Of a stretch of 64,000 bases of DNA, positions 1-12,493 are shown in pieces (position 1 is the stretch's first letter; the number at the start of each line of letters is the position of its first letter). Origin of the DNA: Paraconiothyrium sp. Pb-2020 (Eukaryota > Ascomycota > Dothideomycetes > Pleosporales > Didymosphaeriaceae); assembly GCA_022419385.1 (NCBI GenBank), contig JAJUBI010000004.1, positions 2,523,286 through 2,587,285 on the forward strand, given 5' to 3'. The notes beneath the pieces were generated by a model, which searched no databases, was not told the origin of the DNA, and saw nothing but the letters and a program-made list of their open reading frames with translations. The position numbers and the translations under genes are program-made.

Positions 1-183
1 GAATACCCCTACCGCGCGAAGGCCATCTATAGTTACGAGGCGAATCCCGACGACGCGAACGAGATCTCTTTTCAAAAGCACGATATCCTCGAAGTCTCCG
101 ACGTCAGTGGGCGGTGGTGGCAGGCGAAGAAGCCGAATGGGGAGACGGGAATTGCGCCCAGCAATTACCTCATTCTGCTGTAG
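1..183 (+). CDS. sho1: Sho1 osmosensor, C-terminal SH3 domain (partial)
   Basis: Only the last 60 codons are present; the 5' part lies outside the window. Frame 1 is open from base 1 to a TAG at 181-183. The peptide is an SH3 domain: it begins YRAKAIYSYEANPDD, has the WW pair in GRWWQAKK and ends APSNYLILL at the stop. An SH3 domain at the extreme C-terminus with this ending is characteristic of fungal Sho1, a four-helix plasma-membrane protein that recruits Pbs2 to the HOG osmostress pathway through this domain. The membrane part cannot be checked here. It converges on the carboxypeptidase gene. Nbp2, another HOG-pathway SH3 protein, is encoded about 19 kb downstream. Confidence 0.88.
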   Translation, partial: EYPYRAKAIYSYEANPDDANEISFQKHDILEVSDVSGRWWQAKKPNGETGIAPSNYLILL

Positions 184-1314
184 AAGGCTGGTTTCCTTCG
201 ACTTTTTTTCGTTTCTCCGAAAGTGTGTTGCGATGCTACGAGCCGCTTATTGTCATGACCTTTTCCTTGCGTCACCCGGATTTTTGTCTTTCTGCATCTG
301 TTGGCCCTCCCTAGCTGACGTTCTGTAAGTCCTGCGAGGCGAGATGCGGGCGGGGAGAGCTGTTATATACCGTTCTGGAACCTTGTACTAAGTAAGGAGG
401 CTGTGTTTGGAGCTTGTGAAGGAGAGAAAGAAGTAAGTTCATCTGTTGGAATTGGGACTGGAGTTGGAGTTGGCATTGGAAAGTCTGAAGGCCGTTTGGC
501 CACGCCCCCGTGTTGCTGCGCGCGAGATGCGAGATCCCTGCCTACCTGCACGATACCCGGACGGAGAAAGGATATACATAATTCTGAAGACTGAATCTGA
601 AATGTTTTGTACTCTGAATCCTTCCGCAGCGTATTCGGCGATCTGTTACTGGTGTATTCTGCGACGCCTGTGCTTGTAAACAACCACTCCAGCATCCCTA
701 TGCAATGTGGTCACGAGTTGACTCACTGCAGTACAACTCAATTTGCATCAGGCCGCTCCGGCATACTGGACCGGAGTCGATGGTGTTGGATTTGGAACGA
801 GTACTGAATCAGTTTACACTTCTAGCGTTCGACGGTGCGAAGCACGAGGCCGAGAGTTTGGAACAGCATGTGATTAAGGTCAACCAATCGGCTGTACAAG
901 AAGCTGCATAGATGAGAGATGAATACCGAAATCGGGCTTCACAATCTTACTCTGAGCTTCAGCGCTCATGTTCAACGTACATGAACTAATCGTCTGTTTC
1001 TGCATCCTTCTCCAGCTACTCACACCAAGGGCTTGGTTTCTCGATCTCGTCTGATAGCATCGCTGATCGATGCCAACGGGCTTATGTTGAAACTTGTACG
1101 AATAGAGTTTATTGTGTTACATCGCTTTGGTAGAGAGGCCAGACATAGTACATTACCAAAGCTCCTTTACGATCAAATATAGGTTCCCAGAACAAGTGCG
1201 CAAAGGTGGCCCGCAAACAATGATACCATAGTAATCATTACGCGCCGCATCTACAAAGTCCATTCTCAGTGTACAAAAGGCACATGCACCCAGTCCTGAT
1301 CATACTCCTACCCT
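184..1314. other. Convergent intergenic region, no gene seen
   Basis: This 1.1 kb lies between the 3' ends of SHO1 (plus) and the carboxypeptidase gene (minus), so it should hold both 3' UTRs. The short ORFs in it overlap each other in several frames and show no recognisable protein. I see no RNA gene or repeat. Confidence 0.5.
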
Positions 1315-3464
1315 TTACCTCACCGGCCACACAACCCTCCACCCCGCATTCACCTTCGCGGTCCCCGCTTCCAGCGCTTCTATCTGAGTCTGCGTGCACG
1401 AACCTGCCACATTCCACAGACTACATTCTACAAAAGATGGAGGAGCAGGCAGTACAGATCGCCAGCTCCAGCTATCCGGTTTGCCTTTGGTGATGGTGCG
1501 GGAGCCTGGATCGATTCCTGTTGCGACGTCGAGATCGCGGACTACGCGGTTGAATATCGCTTGGACCTGCTGATGTCAATTCTACAGAGCTGAAGAGTCG
1601 GCTGGGGAAAGAGCAAAGGAACATACAGTTGCGGGCTGATACCAACTGACTGCGTGACCGGCGTCGAAGACGCGCGTGAAGGAGAGTAGCGTATGTTGGC
1701 GTGTTACTGCGGTGGGCCGGGTGGATGACGGTAGTTGAAGGGGGACGTACCCGCTGGAAGCGAAGCGGCCGGTAGAAAAGGGATAGGGTGACCAGGGCAG
1801 GGAGACTGTAAGATTTTCGGCGCCGAGCCCTGCGGTTGTTAGTGAGATGTAGCGAGACGATCTTTGCGTTTTTCTCTTGAGAAGTCTCAACTTGGGGACG
1901 CAAAGAGTATGCGGGCTTACAATTGCATCTCCAATCTCGGTCGCCGTAGATCATGGCAACTCGTGTATCCTGATTCAGCAAGTACACCAAGTCATCGCCT
2001 CCCTTCCTCATGGGATCACCAGTACCGCCATAGAAATTGTTAAAGACCGTGCTAGAGTAGAGGGTGTAGTTGAGCCCAGCCGGGACTCCCAAACTACCCC
2101 TAGTGCTGGGCTTGTTCAAGTATGAAGCTGCATATGGTGGTGGGTTCGGATTAGCTGGGTTCAAGCCAATGTCGAACTGGCTGCGTGCTCCCGCAACATT
2201 GAAGAAAGGACTGATGAGAGAATCAGAGCAAATATAAGCCGCAATCACACATGCTGTATTCGTGGCATTGTCCTTGCCTTCGTCTCTTGGATCGTTGACA
2301 GCTTTCAGCTTGCGACACTCCTGTACTTGATCGAAGCATCCACCTGGCCCTTTGGCAGTCCGCAGAACCGCTTCGTATTGGGCTTTCGAGTATAGTCGGA
2401 AAGGGGTGCCGTTCGTATCGCTGTAAGTATTGTTATATGGGAGGCTCGCATAAGCAGCGCCTTGAGCCTCGATGTCGATACAGCCGTTGGTGATACCGAC
2501 CGAAGGTATGAGGATGTCTTTGAAGGTTGCACCTGCCTTGACGGGAAGTTTCAAATTGGTGCGAAGGATGTAGGCCGCCAAGGCCGTCACGTACATGCCG
2601 CCGTACTAGTCAACAATGTCAAGTGGACGTGGTCGAATGAGTAGGCTAAATGGTACCACTTACCGAGTTGCCCCATATACTGACGCTATATTTATCGCCA
2701 TGATCAACACCAAAACTACGTACGTTGGCAATGTTCAGGTTCCGTGGGGCCCGTGGTGGTCGTGTCGGAAGGGGACTTACTCGGCAAAGAAGACCTGCAA
2801 GAAGTACCACATATTCATCGCAGCCATCGTCGAGGTTTTCGCCGTTGTATCCGGATTCTGGCTCGGAAACTTCCCCCCGATGTTCGTCAAGTTTGACTTC
2901 GTGGCGCCCGATTCAACAGATCCTGACCCGGCCTGGCCCCCAAACACGTCGAACACCCCGTCCACAATCTGGTCATAACTGAAGCCAACTTGATTTGGCT
3001 GATCCACATATAGCACATGTGCGTTCTGGTTGAATGAAAACGGGTTGGGCACAGCGGTATTCCCATCTTTCTGAGCAACACAAGGACCGTTCTCGGTCAG
3101 TGCGGCGAAACTAGAAGCTTCACCAGGACCACCGGCGAGGTACAGTGCGAGGTTTGCTCCAGCAGGATTTCGTGCGGGGAAGAACCAGAAGAATGTCGAA
3201 GTGTTGTAAGCTGCCCCAGGAACAACAGTACTATCCCAGCGGACGTAGCCGCTGTAGGAGACGACGTTCGAGGTAGAGCTGCATGCAATGGTCTTCAAGG
3301 GATGAGTGAGTATACCATGATAGAAAGATATTGGAAGAAGGTGGGTAGGAACTCACTTTTTTGTATGAGATCGTTGCTCCTGGAATGGCCTTGGAGACTT
3401 TACTGGTCAATTGAGCCTGGCAAACCTGAGCGAGAAAGCAGATGAAAAAGTGCAACAGATTCAT
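1315..3464 (-). CDS. Secreted serine carboxypeptidase, S10 family
   Basis: Six exons keep phase and give 603 residues: 3464-3357, 3292-2781, 2715-2664, 2605-1921, 1829-1627 and 1566-1315. The start is the ATG before MNLLHFFICFLAQVCQA, a signal peptide. Peptidase S10 landmarks are in order: the oxyanion-region motif GGPGEAS followed by ENGPC; the nucleophile motif GNSYGG, split by intron 3; the catalytic Asp in YGDRDW; the catalytic His in FDAGHAVSWYQP. Length and order fit fungal carboxypeptidase S1-like enzymes, which remove C-terminal residues from peptides in acidic surroundings. GNSYGG in place of the commoner GESYGG, and GGPGEAS in place of GGPGSS, are variants, but the Ser-Asp-His triad looks intact. 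Confidence 0.9.
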
Positions 3465-4725
3465 AACGTCGCCTTGCAAGGTGTGCGAGTAACAAGGTTG
3501 AACATGAAGAGGCCAGAGGAACAGCGGTTGGTCTCCGATTCCGCGGTCCAGTGAGCTTGGACACTTTTTGCCTGTTCCACTATCAGACACCCCAGTTCGG
3601 CGAATTTACGGTTGGTATTACCTGTGGCAGGTTCTTAGACAGCAGAGCCATTGAAGCTCGAGGCTCTGAGACTAATGCCGGTGTATTGCATCCAGGACCT
3701 GCTGTGCCGCATTCTCCCCAGTACAATTGAAAGCTATGCGTCTATAGGCAGAGGTTTGAGAATCTTAGCGACACAGTGTAGTAATTAACAAAGAAGTTGT
3801 GGTGACTGTCAATGGGTTATGTGGTTGCATGTACAGGGGAGGTATGCACGCCCAAGCGAGCTACGGTATATTGAGGCGCGTTTTGGGACGACCCCACACA
3901 AGGAAGTCGCGCAAAGGCACGATCGATGCATTCCTAAACGAGAACCCATGGGAAATGATATTCTCCCAATGGGCAGGCGTCCATGCTTTGTGGCCTAATG
4001 ACCAATGTTCCGAAGGGGCTCTGAATACACAGGGGATATGGCCGCGTGAGAAAAGTTCTTAGGTGCGTGCTTGAACGTGGCTGTCCGAGACATGTCAAGT
4101 GGAGCGATTGGCGATACCGGCTGTCGGCCTCAATGAACCAGCTGGTCTTGGGGACGTTCTGGAATGTGCAATGCGGTTCTGGAAGTTAGCGAAACACGTG
4201 TTGTCTCTCCCTACGGACGCCACCTGGGCATACATCACAGCGCCACAACATTGCGATTACGCCCAGTAATCGTCGTCAACAAGTTGAATAAGGAAGCGTT
4301 GATCGAAGCTGTGACAAATGAGACTGGCCTGGATGTGAAGAAGTGTTGAGGTGTGCTGGACGCGAATTGCGAGAAGACGAGTTGTGAGCAGTAGTCCCCT
4401 GATTACGTCACAAGATATTACTAGGCTCAGCGCTCACTGACAGATGGCTTCTTCGATCACACGGCCCTTTGGCTTGTTTAGCAAATTCTATAGGCAGCAG
4501 AACCCGTGGAAATCAGATTGATTCGAGAAGATCCATTTGACGCGCGCAACTACAACAAATCCCTTGCGCAAAGTTCAATTGTTTTCAACACAAAGTACAC
4601 AGCTTCATCGAGAGAATACAGGTTCAAGAAGCATAGGAATACCTGCCACAAAAGCGGGCAAAGATTGGGCTACCCGCGTCTCGTCATGCCTCACCTCCCC
4701 CACCGTCCACATCTACCAGCTCCTT
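3465..4725. other. Promoter side of carboxypeptidase gene, no gene seen
   Basis: This separates two minus-strand genes. It should contain the carboxypeptidase promoter and the 3' UTR of the next gene. Plus-strand ORFs at about 3.8-4.35 kb resemble no family I know. I call no gene here. Confidence 0.45.
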
Positions 4726-5593
4726 TCACCATCCAGCGTTACAAACGTTCTTCGCCTGCGCAATCCATTTGTTGTAAGCATCTGGAAATGCAGAGCTGAT
4801 GCAATTTAGAATACTGCCTACATGCGCACGACTGATTGACTTACACCTGTACTTTCTGGGCGGCTACTCCGATCGGGAGGCTCGGCCAGCTGCTGACCCT
4901 CTTGAGAGCGTTGAAAAAGAAGTGCGCACTCAGGTCCTAACGCAGTTAGCAAAACGTTCCCTTCATCGGAACTTCATACCATACCGCATTCATTCTGTCT
5001 TTAGTGCTTCCCCAAGAAGGTCGCTGTTGAAAGATGCCGACAGAGTCATGGTCGTGACCAACGCCATCGTGAGGATATTGCAAGGATGCCGGATACGCGG
5101 TATTGGCGAGGATGCGGATACCGGACTCTTGGAAAGCGGTGGTGATAGCGACGTAGCAAGCCTGCTTCTCCTGGCTACCAGCAAAGTCCTTCTTGGCCCG
5201 AGCAATGATGGCACGCGCGTTTCTAGTCTGAACAGAGGTCAGGCCTGGAAGGTTACCACTTCCACCCGAACCTGACGGTGTGCAGCACTTGAAGTTGGCC
5301 GGGCCAGGACAGAGCCCAGACTGAGTTGTGCCGCTACACTGGGAGGTCCACTTGCAACTTCCACCGGAGGCGCACTTTGGCTTGACGCAGCACTTGATGT
5401 TGTCGGCGGTGCCTGGGCAGGCGTTCGAAATGAATGAGCCGCCCCCGCTCGAGCAAGAAGAAGTGGAGATGCAGACACCAGGAGCTCCGCCAGATCCAGT
5501 GCAAGGACCGTTTACGGATGAGCGAGGAGCGAGGGCGCTCACAAGGCCCGTGGAGAGCAAGGAGACCAAGAACACAGAGTTGAGGAGCTGCAT
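4726..5593 (-). CDS. Secreted Cys-rich protein with peptidoglycan-hydrolase-like domain
   Basis: Three exons (5593-4985, 4936-4845, 4795-4726) give 256 residues. The start is the ATG of MQLLNSVFLVSLLSTGLVSA, a signal peptide; the longer ORF begins with TTG. Two short cysteine modules follow, each ending in KCC (PGTADNIKCC and PGPANFKCC), then a Gly/Ser linker. From about residue 125 comes a domain with AFQESGIRILAN and HDSVGIFQQRP. The E-S-x-hR...S-h-G-h-F-Q-Q-R pattern matches the lysozyme-like domain found beside NlpC/P60 modules in actinobacterial cell-wall hydrolases, and known fungal secreted homologues. Intron 1 contains a CTAAC branch site, and splicing restores the conserved FFNALKRV segment. 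Role inferred: extracellular attack on bacterial wall. A protease activity is not evident. Confidence 0.75.
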
Positions 5594-5704
5594 GTTGGTG
5601 GATCGTTTCGAAAGCAATCAAAAAATGCGTTTGCGCGTGTAGAGGCTAAGAAGACTGGATGAGCTGCTGGATAACGATAAATTTAAGGAGGTGTCGCCAT
5701 CGAC

Positions 5705-5710
5705 TTTATA
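5705..5710 (-). promoter_or_regulatory. TATA box of the peptidoglycan-hydrolase-like gene
   Basis: TATAAA on the minus strand, about 112 bases upstream of the ATG at 5593. Position and sequence suit a TATA element. Confidence 0.45.
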
Positions 5711-7782
5711 GTAATTGTGGAGGACGTTTTTGGGGCCCCTACGGTGTCACGCATACAAAGGCAAGTATTTCTCGTGATTCGTATCCAAAGCGAACGGCAT
5801 TCTACACATCGCCGACTTTGCTATATCTTCAAACAATGGTGGGCCCCCTTTCGACGCCTTGGTTGTCGTATTCTTGTGGTGAGCACACATTGCGGAGGTC
5901 CGACGTGCCACGTGATTGAATACGAGGCTACCGGAGATTTGGACCTCGTAACTTGGAGGCTCAAAACTACAACTCCGACCTACCAGGAGCTTGAGGCTAT
6001 TTACAGCCTCGCCAACGACCTCGTGAAGTTGAACCGCGTTCGTACTGGGTGGAGTTCGTCGGCGACCTTGGCTTTAGTATGCTCCTGTCGCATGGCCTTC
6101 CCAGGCCTGATTCCGCACTAGAAATATGACTTAGCGCTGGAATTAGCATGCGATCTACACGAATTCAGCAGCTAAAATGATAGTATGACCTGGCACTAGA
6201 GTGCCTCGCATCGATAGGCGCCCGTGGAGGTATAAGATCGCCCACTGTGTACCCTGACCGGATCTTTCGTACCCAAGTAAGCTAGCCTAGTTTGGCCGAC
6301 GAAAGATGCTCAGAAAATAAATTTGAAACCCATGCGGCAATGATTGCCCTTATGGTGGACATGGTGAGCGTTCGGCACGTGCTGCGAGACAATCGAAGCA
6401 TTGGTGGACTTACTGATCATAGCCACGTTATGAATACTTCGCAACGACGACCGTAAGACATCTAAAAGACCACTTCCGGACCCACCTCCATCGTCACTAG
6501 GTTCGCAGGGATTAACCAGTTCGGTCAACGAAGAAAAGGAGGGGAGAACGCACCGTCAAAACTGTGTGGATAACCTTGGAAACACTCAACGCCTGCCGTT
6601 AACAAACCGCTCAAGTCTATCTTCTTCCGAACTAAACTTCTGAGCTCTCTCTGCTAATTGTAGTGCCCGCTAAACGTGTAGTCAATTTAGTAACGTTGCA
6701 GTTTTCCCCTAATGTGAATTATAGCACTTTCAGAAACATCATCTTCTACGTACCACTAGAACCATTGGGCCAAAATGTGACATGATTCACGAGTGTAGAA
6801 GCCCGTGTCTTCTCCACACACGAGAGGCAATAGTCCCTGTGCAGTCCGACGCATGCTGTTAATGCGAGTGTTCAGTATGCATCGGCTAGGTCTAGGGGCT
6901 TTGTCATATTGAATAGCTTTGCGAAGATGCCGAGGATGCATAGAGCAACAAAGATACTGGGAGGACGATGGCAGGGACAGAGTGATGAGAAATTGGATCT
7001 GAACATGGTTCTCAGTGGGACTCGGCGATGCGGATTGATCGAATGTCATTTCAGACTTTAGTTGGATGGATTGGTGGGTTAGGAACAATTGTTCTAACAC
7101 CTCCGTTCCTCTTTTTTTTTTAGCATCGCAGCACTACCGCGATTGCGTCCACCAATCGAGGTAGTGTCTATGACAGATTGGGCTCCTGGGAATGTTCCTG
7201 GTGACCAAGCAATCCTTCTGGACAATTCGCTCGCGACTAACTAGTCAAGCAGGGTCAGTATCTTCTTAAGTAGTTACTTGTGAGAACTACAGCGGTCCTA
7301 GCCACAACCCACCTGCGTTAGAAATCATGTCAGCATGTCGACACACATAACAAGGGCGGGACAGTCTCTGGTCAATATCAATCAATCTACATGCTTGACC
7401 CATCTTTCTTTTGCAGGGGTAAATTTGAACACACGACTTCTCCTGCATTGCTTCTGCATGTGAGTGCGCGGGGGTTCACTGTGACTGAGGTACCTATACC
7501 GAATGTGAGGACCTGCGAAAGCACTGAAGCTTATTCACTCATTAGGGTATGAACGTGGACCGCACTTAGGCAGTTGTTGATTGTTGAGTTTGGGGAGTTA
7601 TTCTTTACGTTGGCGTGCCAAACCTGCTGACGGAAGCAATTCCGCGACACTGGAGCAACTGGTGGGAGCGACGCTCGCCATCTTGTAGGAAGTCACCTCG
7701 ACCAAAACAATCCGACAGTCTTGCACTTCGCTTTGACCCTTCAACAGCATCCTCGCTCATTCTAGTGTTTCGATTCATGCGA
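5711..7782. other. Gene-poor stretch, nothing recognised
   Basis: About 2 kb between two minus-strand genes. Small ORFs on both strands have no recognisable motif. A T-rich run lies near 7110-7120. I see no RNA gene or transposon ends. Confidence 0.4.
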
Positions 7783-9812
7783 CTACGCCTTCTCACCTTC
7801 GTCCGCAAGCTCACCCCTTACCTTCGTATCAGATCCACTGTCGCTGTTTAATTTTCTTCCCAACGCGTCATGCGTCGCCTCCCATTCAGCTAACTCGTGT
7901 AGAGGTACCTTGACAAGTGCGTGCGTTTGCGCGCCATTGTCTAGTACGATGACCTCCTGGCAAATGCGATATCTCTTGAAGTGGGGAATGATATAGATCC
8001 ATGCAATGTAGTAGAGCCCACAGAGTATGAAACTAATGAACGTCAGCTTCGTCTTTCCATGAGCATAGTCAGGTCACTTACATCGCGATACCTACGACAA
8101 TATATGTTCCATACCAGAAGGAGACGTCACCACCGTTGCGGCCCTTTGCAGGAGGATACCATGGCATGACGACCAGGAACACGTTGACCAGGATGTTGAA
8201 ATACACAACGAAGTCCCACGCGCGGAACTCGCTTCTTGGCAAGTTCAGACGGCGGCGAGCTCGTCGCACGAGCAACAATCCTATGACCATCCCGAGCTTG
8301 AAGAAAGAATCAGGGTATACCTGCAGATCGACGACTATTACAACACTCAGCTGTTGCGACTGGATTTGAGAGTTGTTGGGTTTCACTTACTGAAATTGAA
8401 CGCATCGCCCGCTGGAGGTCCAACGATCATGATGACTGTGAGAAGCCATTTGACGAAATAAGGCCCTAGAGGCGTTCCAAAAGGCCTGGTGCTTGCCCAA
8501 AACCGAGGGAAAGGAAGAACGCCCTGCCTTCCACATTCTCTGATTAATCTGGATTGGCCCAGCAACACAGCAATTAGGTTGCCGAATGAAGAGAGAGCGA
8601 TGAGGAAATTAAGGCCCTTTACGGCACTGCTGGAGCCAAGGGCGTGCTTGAAAAACAACGCAGCTGAAATCTCCTTGGAAGTAAGCAGCTCGGCTTTCGG
8701 TACTGCGGCAAAGAATGCCACATTTGCCAAAGTATACAAAATTGCGACAACCGTCAGAGCGACGAACGCGTAGGTCCTAAGTTGCTTCACGGGATTCTGG
8801 ACCTCATTCACAACGTTGAATGCGTTCTCAAACCCAGCGTACGAGAAGACAATCTTATACATCGCGTTTGTCGCTCCGTAAGCCGTAACTGCGCCTGCGA
8901 AGGAGTCGCGGAAGTTGATCTCAGGGTCCACGACTTTGGTGTTGCCGCCGAGAACAACGAAGCCTGTGATAGCAATGAAGACGAGGGTCAGCACCTTCAC
9001 GAATCCGATACCATTCGAAAGTATATACGAGAACCGGGTGTGAAAGGCAAGCACTACGATACGTCAGCCAATCCGCGTCAGCGACTGCTGTTGTTGGGAG
9101 ATCACTAACGTAGTACTGCTACTGTGTACCCTGCGATCGCAACCCCTTTGAGCTCCCAGTTCGTGGGCGTGTGGCCGTTCATTGCAAAAAGGTACTTCGC
9201 CAACACTGTGCCCTAGTCAAAAACGGTTTGATTCATGGAGTTGCATCCGCCTCACCGATCGAATTTCCACTGCTGAAAGACAGAATGACCGACTGCACGG
9301 CAAATGCGATAGGAAAAAAATATCTCGGTCGTGGGAACGCTTGTTCAAGATACACCACCTCGGACCCGGAGCGATTCGGAAAATAGGACGCGTACTCCAA
9401 GTACACAGCAAGCGACGAGAGCGAGAGAAGGAAGCCAATAAACCAGTATATCAAGCTCAGTCCTACGGAGCCTGTTCCCGCTAGGATTGTTGACGCTGGG
9501 CGACCGATTAGTACCTGCAAAACGTACCAGGCTACAGGACGCTTGCTTACGAGTCGAATAAACACCAGTTCCGATCATCTTGCTGATGTTCAAAAAGATG
9601 ATCGTGACAGGACCAACACTATATCCAAATGGAGATTTGGTCTCCACGGGCGCTCCAAGGGCTTCTTGATAGGAAGGTAGACTGTCATTTCCACCCTGTT
9701 CAGCAACGTACGTTAAGTTGCCGTCGCTGATCTCTGTTGCTTCGCCAACAGCTGTGGTAGTCGCCGCTTCGCCTTTCGAACCGCCGCCGAAGCGAAACCT
9801 TGGAAACGACAT
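7783..9812 (-). CDS. mup1: High-affinity methionine permease, Mup1 type (LAT family)
   Basis: Six phase-consistent exons (9812-9551, 9495-9256, 9205-9110, 9053-8391, 8334-8082, 8032-7783) give 587 residues. The ATG encodes MSFPRFRFGG; the ORF extends upstream only by a TTG. After a hydrophilic tail, the first transmembrane helix carries the ISKMIGTGVYST signature, followed by GSVGLSLIYWFIGF, EYASYFPNRSGSEVVYLEQA and about ten further hydrophobic segments. This order matches fungal Mup1/Mup3 amino-acid permeases (APC superfamily), which import methionine and sometimes cysteine across the plasma membrane. The cytoplasmic C-tail is acidic and lysine-containing, as expected for ubiquitin-regulated permeases. 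Substrate is inferred from family resemblance. Confidence 0.87.
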
Positions 9813-10859
9813 GGCAACTTCAGACAAAGATCAAGTAGAGACTTCGTGCAGGGAGGTGACGCGCCTGAGGCAGTCGCCAAGTGCGCGGCTGTAGAAGGTT
9901 CTTATACAACCATATATGGCCCGGTGGGCGCGTCCAGATCAGCCACTTAGCCTTCACGAATGGCAACATCGAGCCACAAATCCGCGACAGTGCGGCAATT
10001 GCACGCTTCAGAGCCAGGTTGCGGGCTTCGGCCCTTTGCAGTGTGCCGATGGCGACATATGTGTGACCATGAACGACAGGGTGGGGTGCATACCATCTCT
10101 CTGGGACTTTTGATTCTGCACTGCCTACCGAGCTGAACTGACCAAATCAAAGCTTATCCAAAGCTGCCGAATGTTGCTTACGATGTGCACTGGCATAAAG
10201 GGCGCTTGCGGCAAGTTTCGCAGCGCTTCCAGTGCGAATAGTCTCTAGCAAGATTGGGTATAGAAGACTTGCGAACACGTACTTCTTGTGACAGTTAGCT
10301 TTTGATCTTGCGATTGGCGAAGTTCGTTCCTGTCGATAAGATGCTGAGGGCGTCGCAATCAGAAGTGATTCTGGCGTGACGCGATCGACGCGCTACGCTG
10401 GGCTTGGGGCCAATCATACACCACAATTGTACGAGCATCAAGGCCTAACCCATGCAGTGCCCATGCTTGCATAACGACCGTGAGGTAAAGCATCGGATGG
10501 AGATAAGACCATGTGCGGACAGTACCGTCGCACCACATCCCGGGGTTTCCCCGCTACCTAGGGCCTGTCCAATGGGTTAGCCTCCGAAGCTAAGACACGG
10601 ACAAAGCTTCTATTGATGATGCGTTTAAGGATTGTGTCCACAATAAAGGTCCCTGGTTCACTCCCATAATGTGACAGAGGACTTCGATTTTCAAAACGAC
10701 GGACCCCTAGTCGAGCGGTGTACTGGTGATGAGCCAAATTCACGGGATAAATGTGTCATCCAAGTCACTGTTCGAATACTTGACTCTATAGTGAAAGGTA
10801 TTACTAACAGAATGATTTATTGATGAAAGAAACAGCCGAAGTCGTCACAGATCTTCCGG
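9813..10859. other. Permease promoter and hydrolase 3' flank, no gene seen
   Basis: This separates two minus-strand genes. Overlapping small ORFs at 9.9-10.15 kb run in opposite frames and look like chance. No RNA gene was recognised. Confidence 0.4.
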
Positions 10860-12198
10860 CTACGCAAAAATGACTTTCTGTAGCCAAGCATCGAGCAAGG
10901 GAGCGATCTGGAGATTGTTCTTCTCCATGAAACTAAAATGCGCGTTACCATGGATGTCAACCTCATGCAAGTCGAGGTAGTCAACCTGCATGCCAGCCTG
11001 TTCCATGAAAGCAAGAGTACAGTAATCGTAACATGCATGGTAACTCGCTTCCGTGACATACAACAGAACAGGAAACCTTGCTAGATTGATCAAACGTCTG
11101 GCAGGGTCTTGCTGTACAACGCAATCGGTGCGATCACTTCGAGTTGAATTAATGCGCCTGGTAGGCAACTCTGTGGTAACATCGGTGACTGGAGGGTCGT
11201 ATTTCAATGGCAGAGTCGTGATGCCGTATGGACGAGCTGGTCCAGTTCTGATGATGTGGTCTTCGAATGGGGGGCCTTCGGGCTCAATGGCTATGATACC
11301 TTTCACCTTCTCTGAACGCTGATCGCCAACGCCCCACCCGTACGGACCACCTTGCGAGTGTGTTATTAGGATGGCATCGCCAATCTTATCGAGCAAGGCT
11401 ACCAAGGCGTTGACATTGTTCGCGGCAGCCTTGGTGGTGTTGGTTTGCTGCTGGATCTCACCAGCAAAGAAAGCGTCAAATATGGCATCCCCCGGTTCAC
11501 CTGCGCCGGGCCACTGAGAATGAAGATGAGCCTGAGGCCACAAGTTGAACTTCTCTCCGGATGTAAAGTAGGTCTGTACGAAAGTTACGTTGCTAATGGA
11601 CAAGGTACCGTCGCTAGGGACCCAAGGTGAGCGACCTCGTTGTGGCTGGTCAGTTAGATAGACTGGGTATCCGAGGCTGAGAAAGTACGACGCCCAGCCT
11701 GTACGTCCATCCGGCGTGTTCAGCCAGTTCTATGCTAGGTCAGTTGAAAAGCGCGGGGCTCGGGCGACTGGGGATCCTACGGCTCCTGTTTGTGATCCGC
11801 CCGTGATGAAGACAAGAGGATGTTCTTGCCTTGATTGGGTCGGGGGGTCCAGTCTCTCCACATACATCTGTCCTGTCATGACCTTTCCATTGGGCTGCAA
11901 CAAGTGTTAACTCACGTTCAGCCTGACGAAGGGTCTTGCAATCGGTTGGCAACTTGACGAAACATATGAAAGTTCTATGTGTAAAGTCTTCAATCCTTGG
12001 GGATGTACTCACGGCGTCGACATAATGACCTCCAACGTAGAAGTACCTCCTTGAAGCTTGCATCTCTCCTGAAACAAGCGACGAGTCCGAGGGCACTTGG
12101 GATTTGAACCATTCAATAGCTTCAGAATGCGTGCCCAGTGGTCCCGCCACCACACACGGTAGCGCAGCTAGAAACGTGGAAGTTAGAGCAACTCGCAT
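10860..12198 (-). CDS. Secreted alpha/beta hydrolase (esterase/lipase-like)
   Basis: Three exons (12198-12013, 11894-11781, 11729-10860), all in phase 0, give 389 residues. The N-terminus MRVALTSTFLAALPCVVAGP is a signal peptide. FYVGGHYVD leads into an early beta strand and VFITGGSQTG, the probable oxyanion-hole region. The nucleophile elbow is THSQGGPYGW, with Ser inside H-S-Q-G-G. EVDIHGNAHFSF near the C-terminus supplies a plausible catalytic His. This resembles a fungal family of extracellular alpha/beta hydrolases annotated as esterases or lipases. The substrate cannot be told from sequence. The gene lies next to a secreted intradiol dioxygenase on the same strand, and an aromatic-ester link is possible but speculative. 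Confidence 0.8.
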
Positions 12199-12493
12199 TG
12201 TTCCCTCTGAAGAGCTTCTAAGCGGTCCTTTGTATTGTAAGACTTCACAGATCTCTCAGGCGCAAGTCACAAACAGAGAATTGCCTGATAATGTGGTGTA
12301 AGACGAGTGATTGAATTCTCACACTACCAACACTAACCAGGGTGGTCACTTTGCGTTCAAGACCGAACAGGAAGGTGTTACAGAGCTGCACCAATCAACC
12401 GATCTTGGAATTCTTCCGACACACATCACCGTCCTCATCTTCTACATGTCATCCTCCAGTATCCTAGACATGCCAAATTCTCAAGTTTCTCGT

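Noticed and set aside
3799..4349. Two plus-strand ORFs upstream of the carboxypeptidase gene
   Set aside because: Short, no motif, no splice partner, and in a promoter region.
4986..5617. Upstream TTG start and direct stop at 4946 for the wall-hydrolase-like protein
   Set aside because: TTG is not a normal fungal start, and splicing out 4984-4937 restores conserved sequence.
12085..12125. A perfect tRNA-like B box (GGTTCAAATCC on the minus strand)
   Set aside because: It lies inside exon 1 of the secreted hydrolase and encodes EWFKSQ; no tRNA fold surrounds it.
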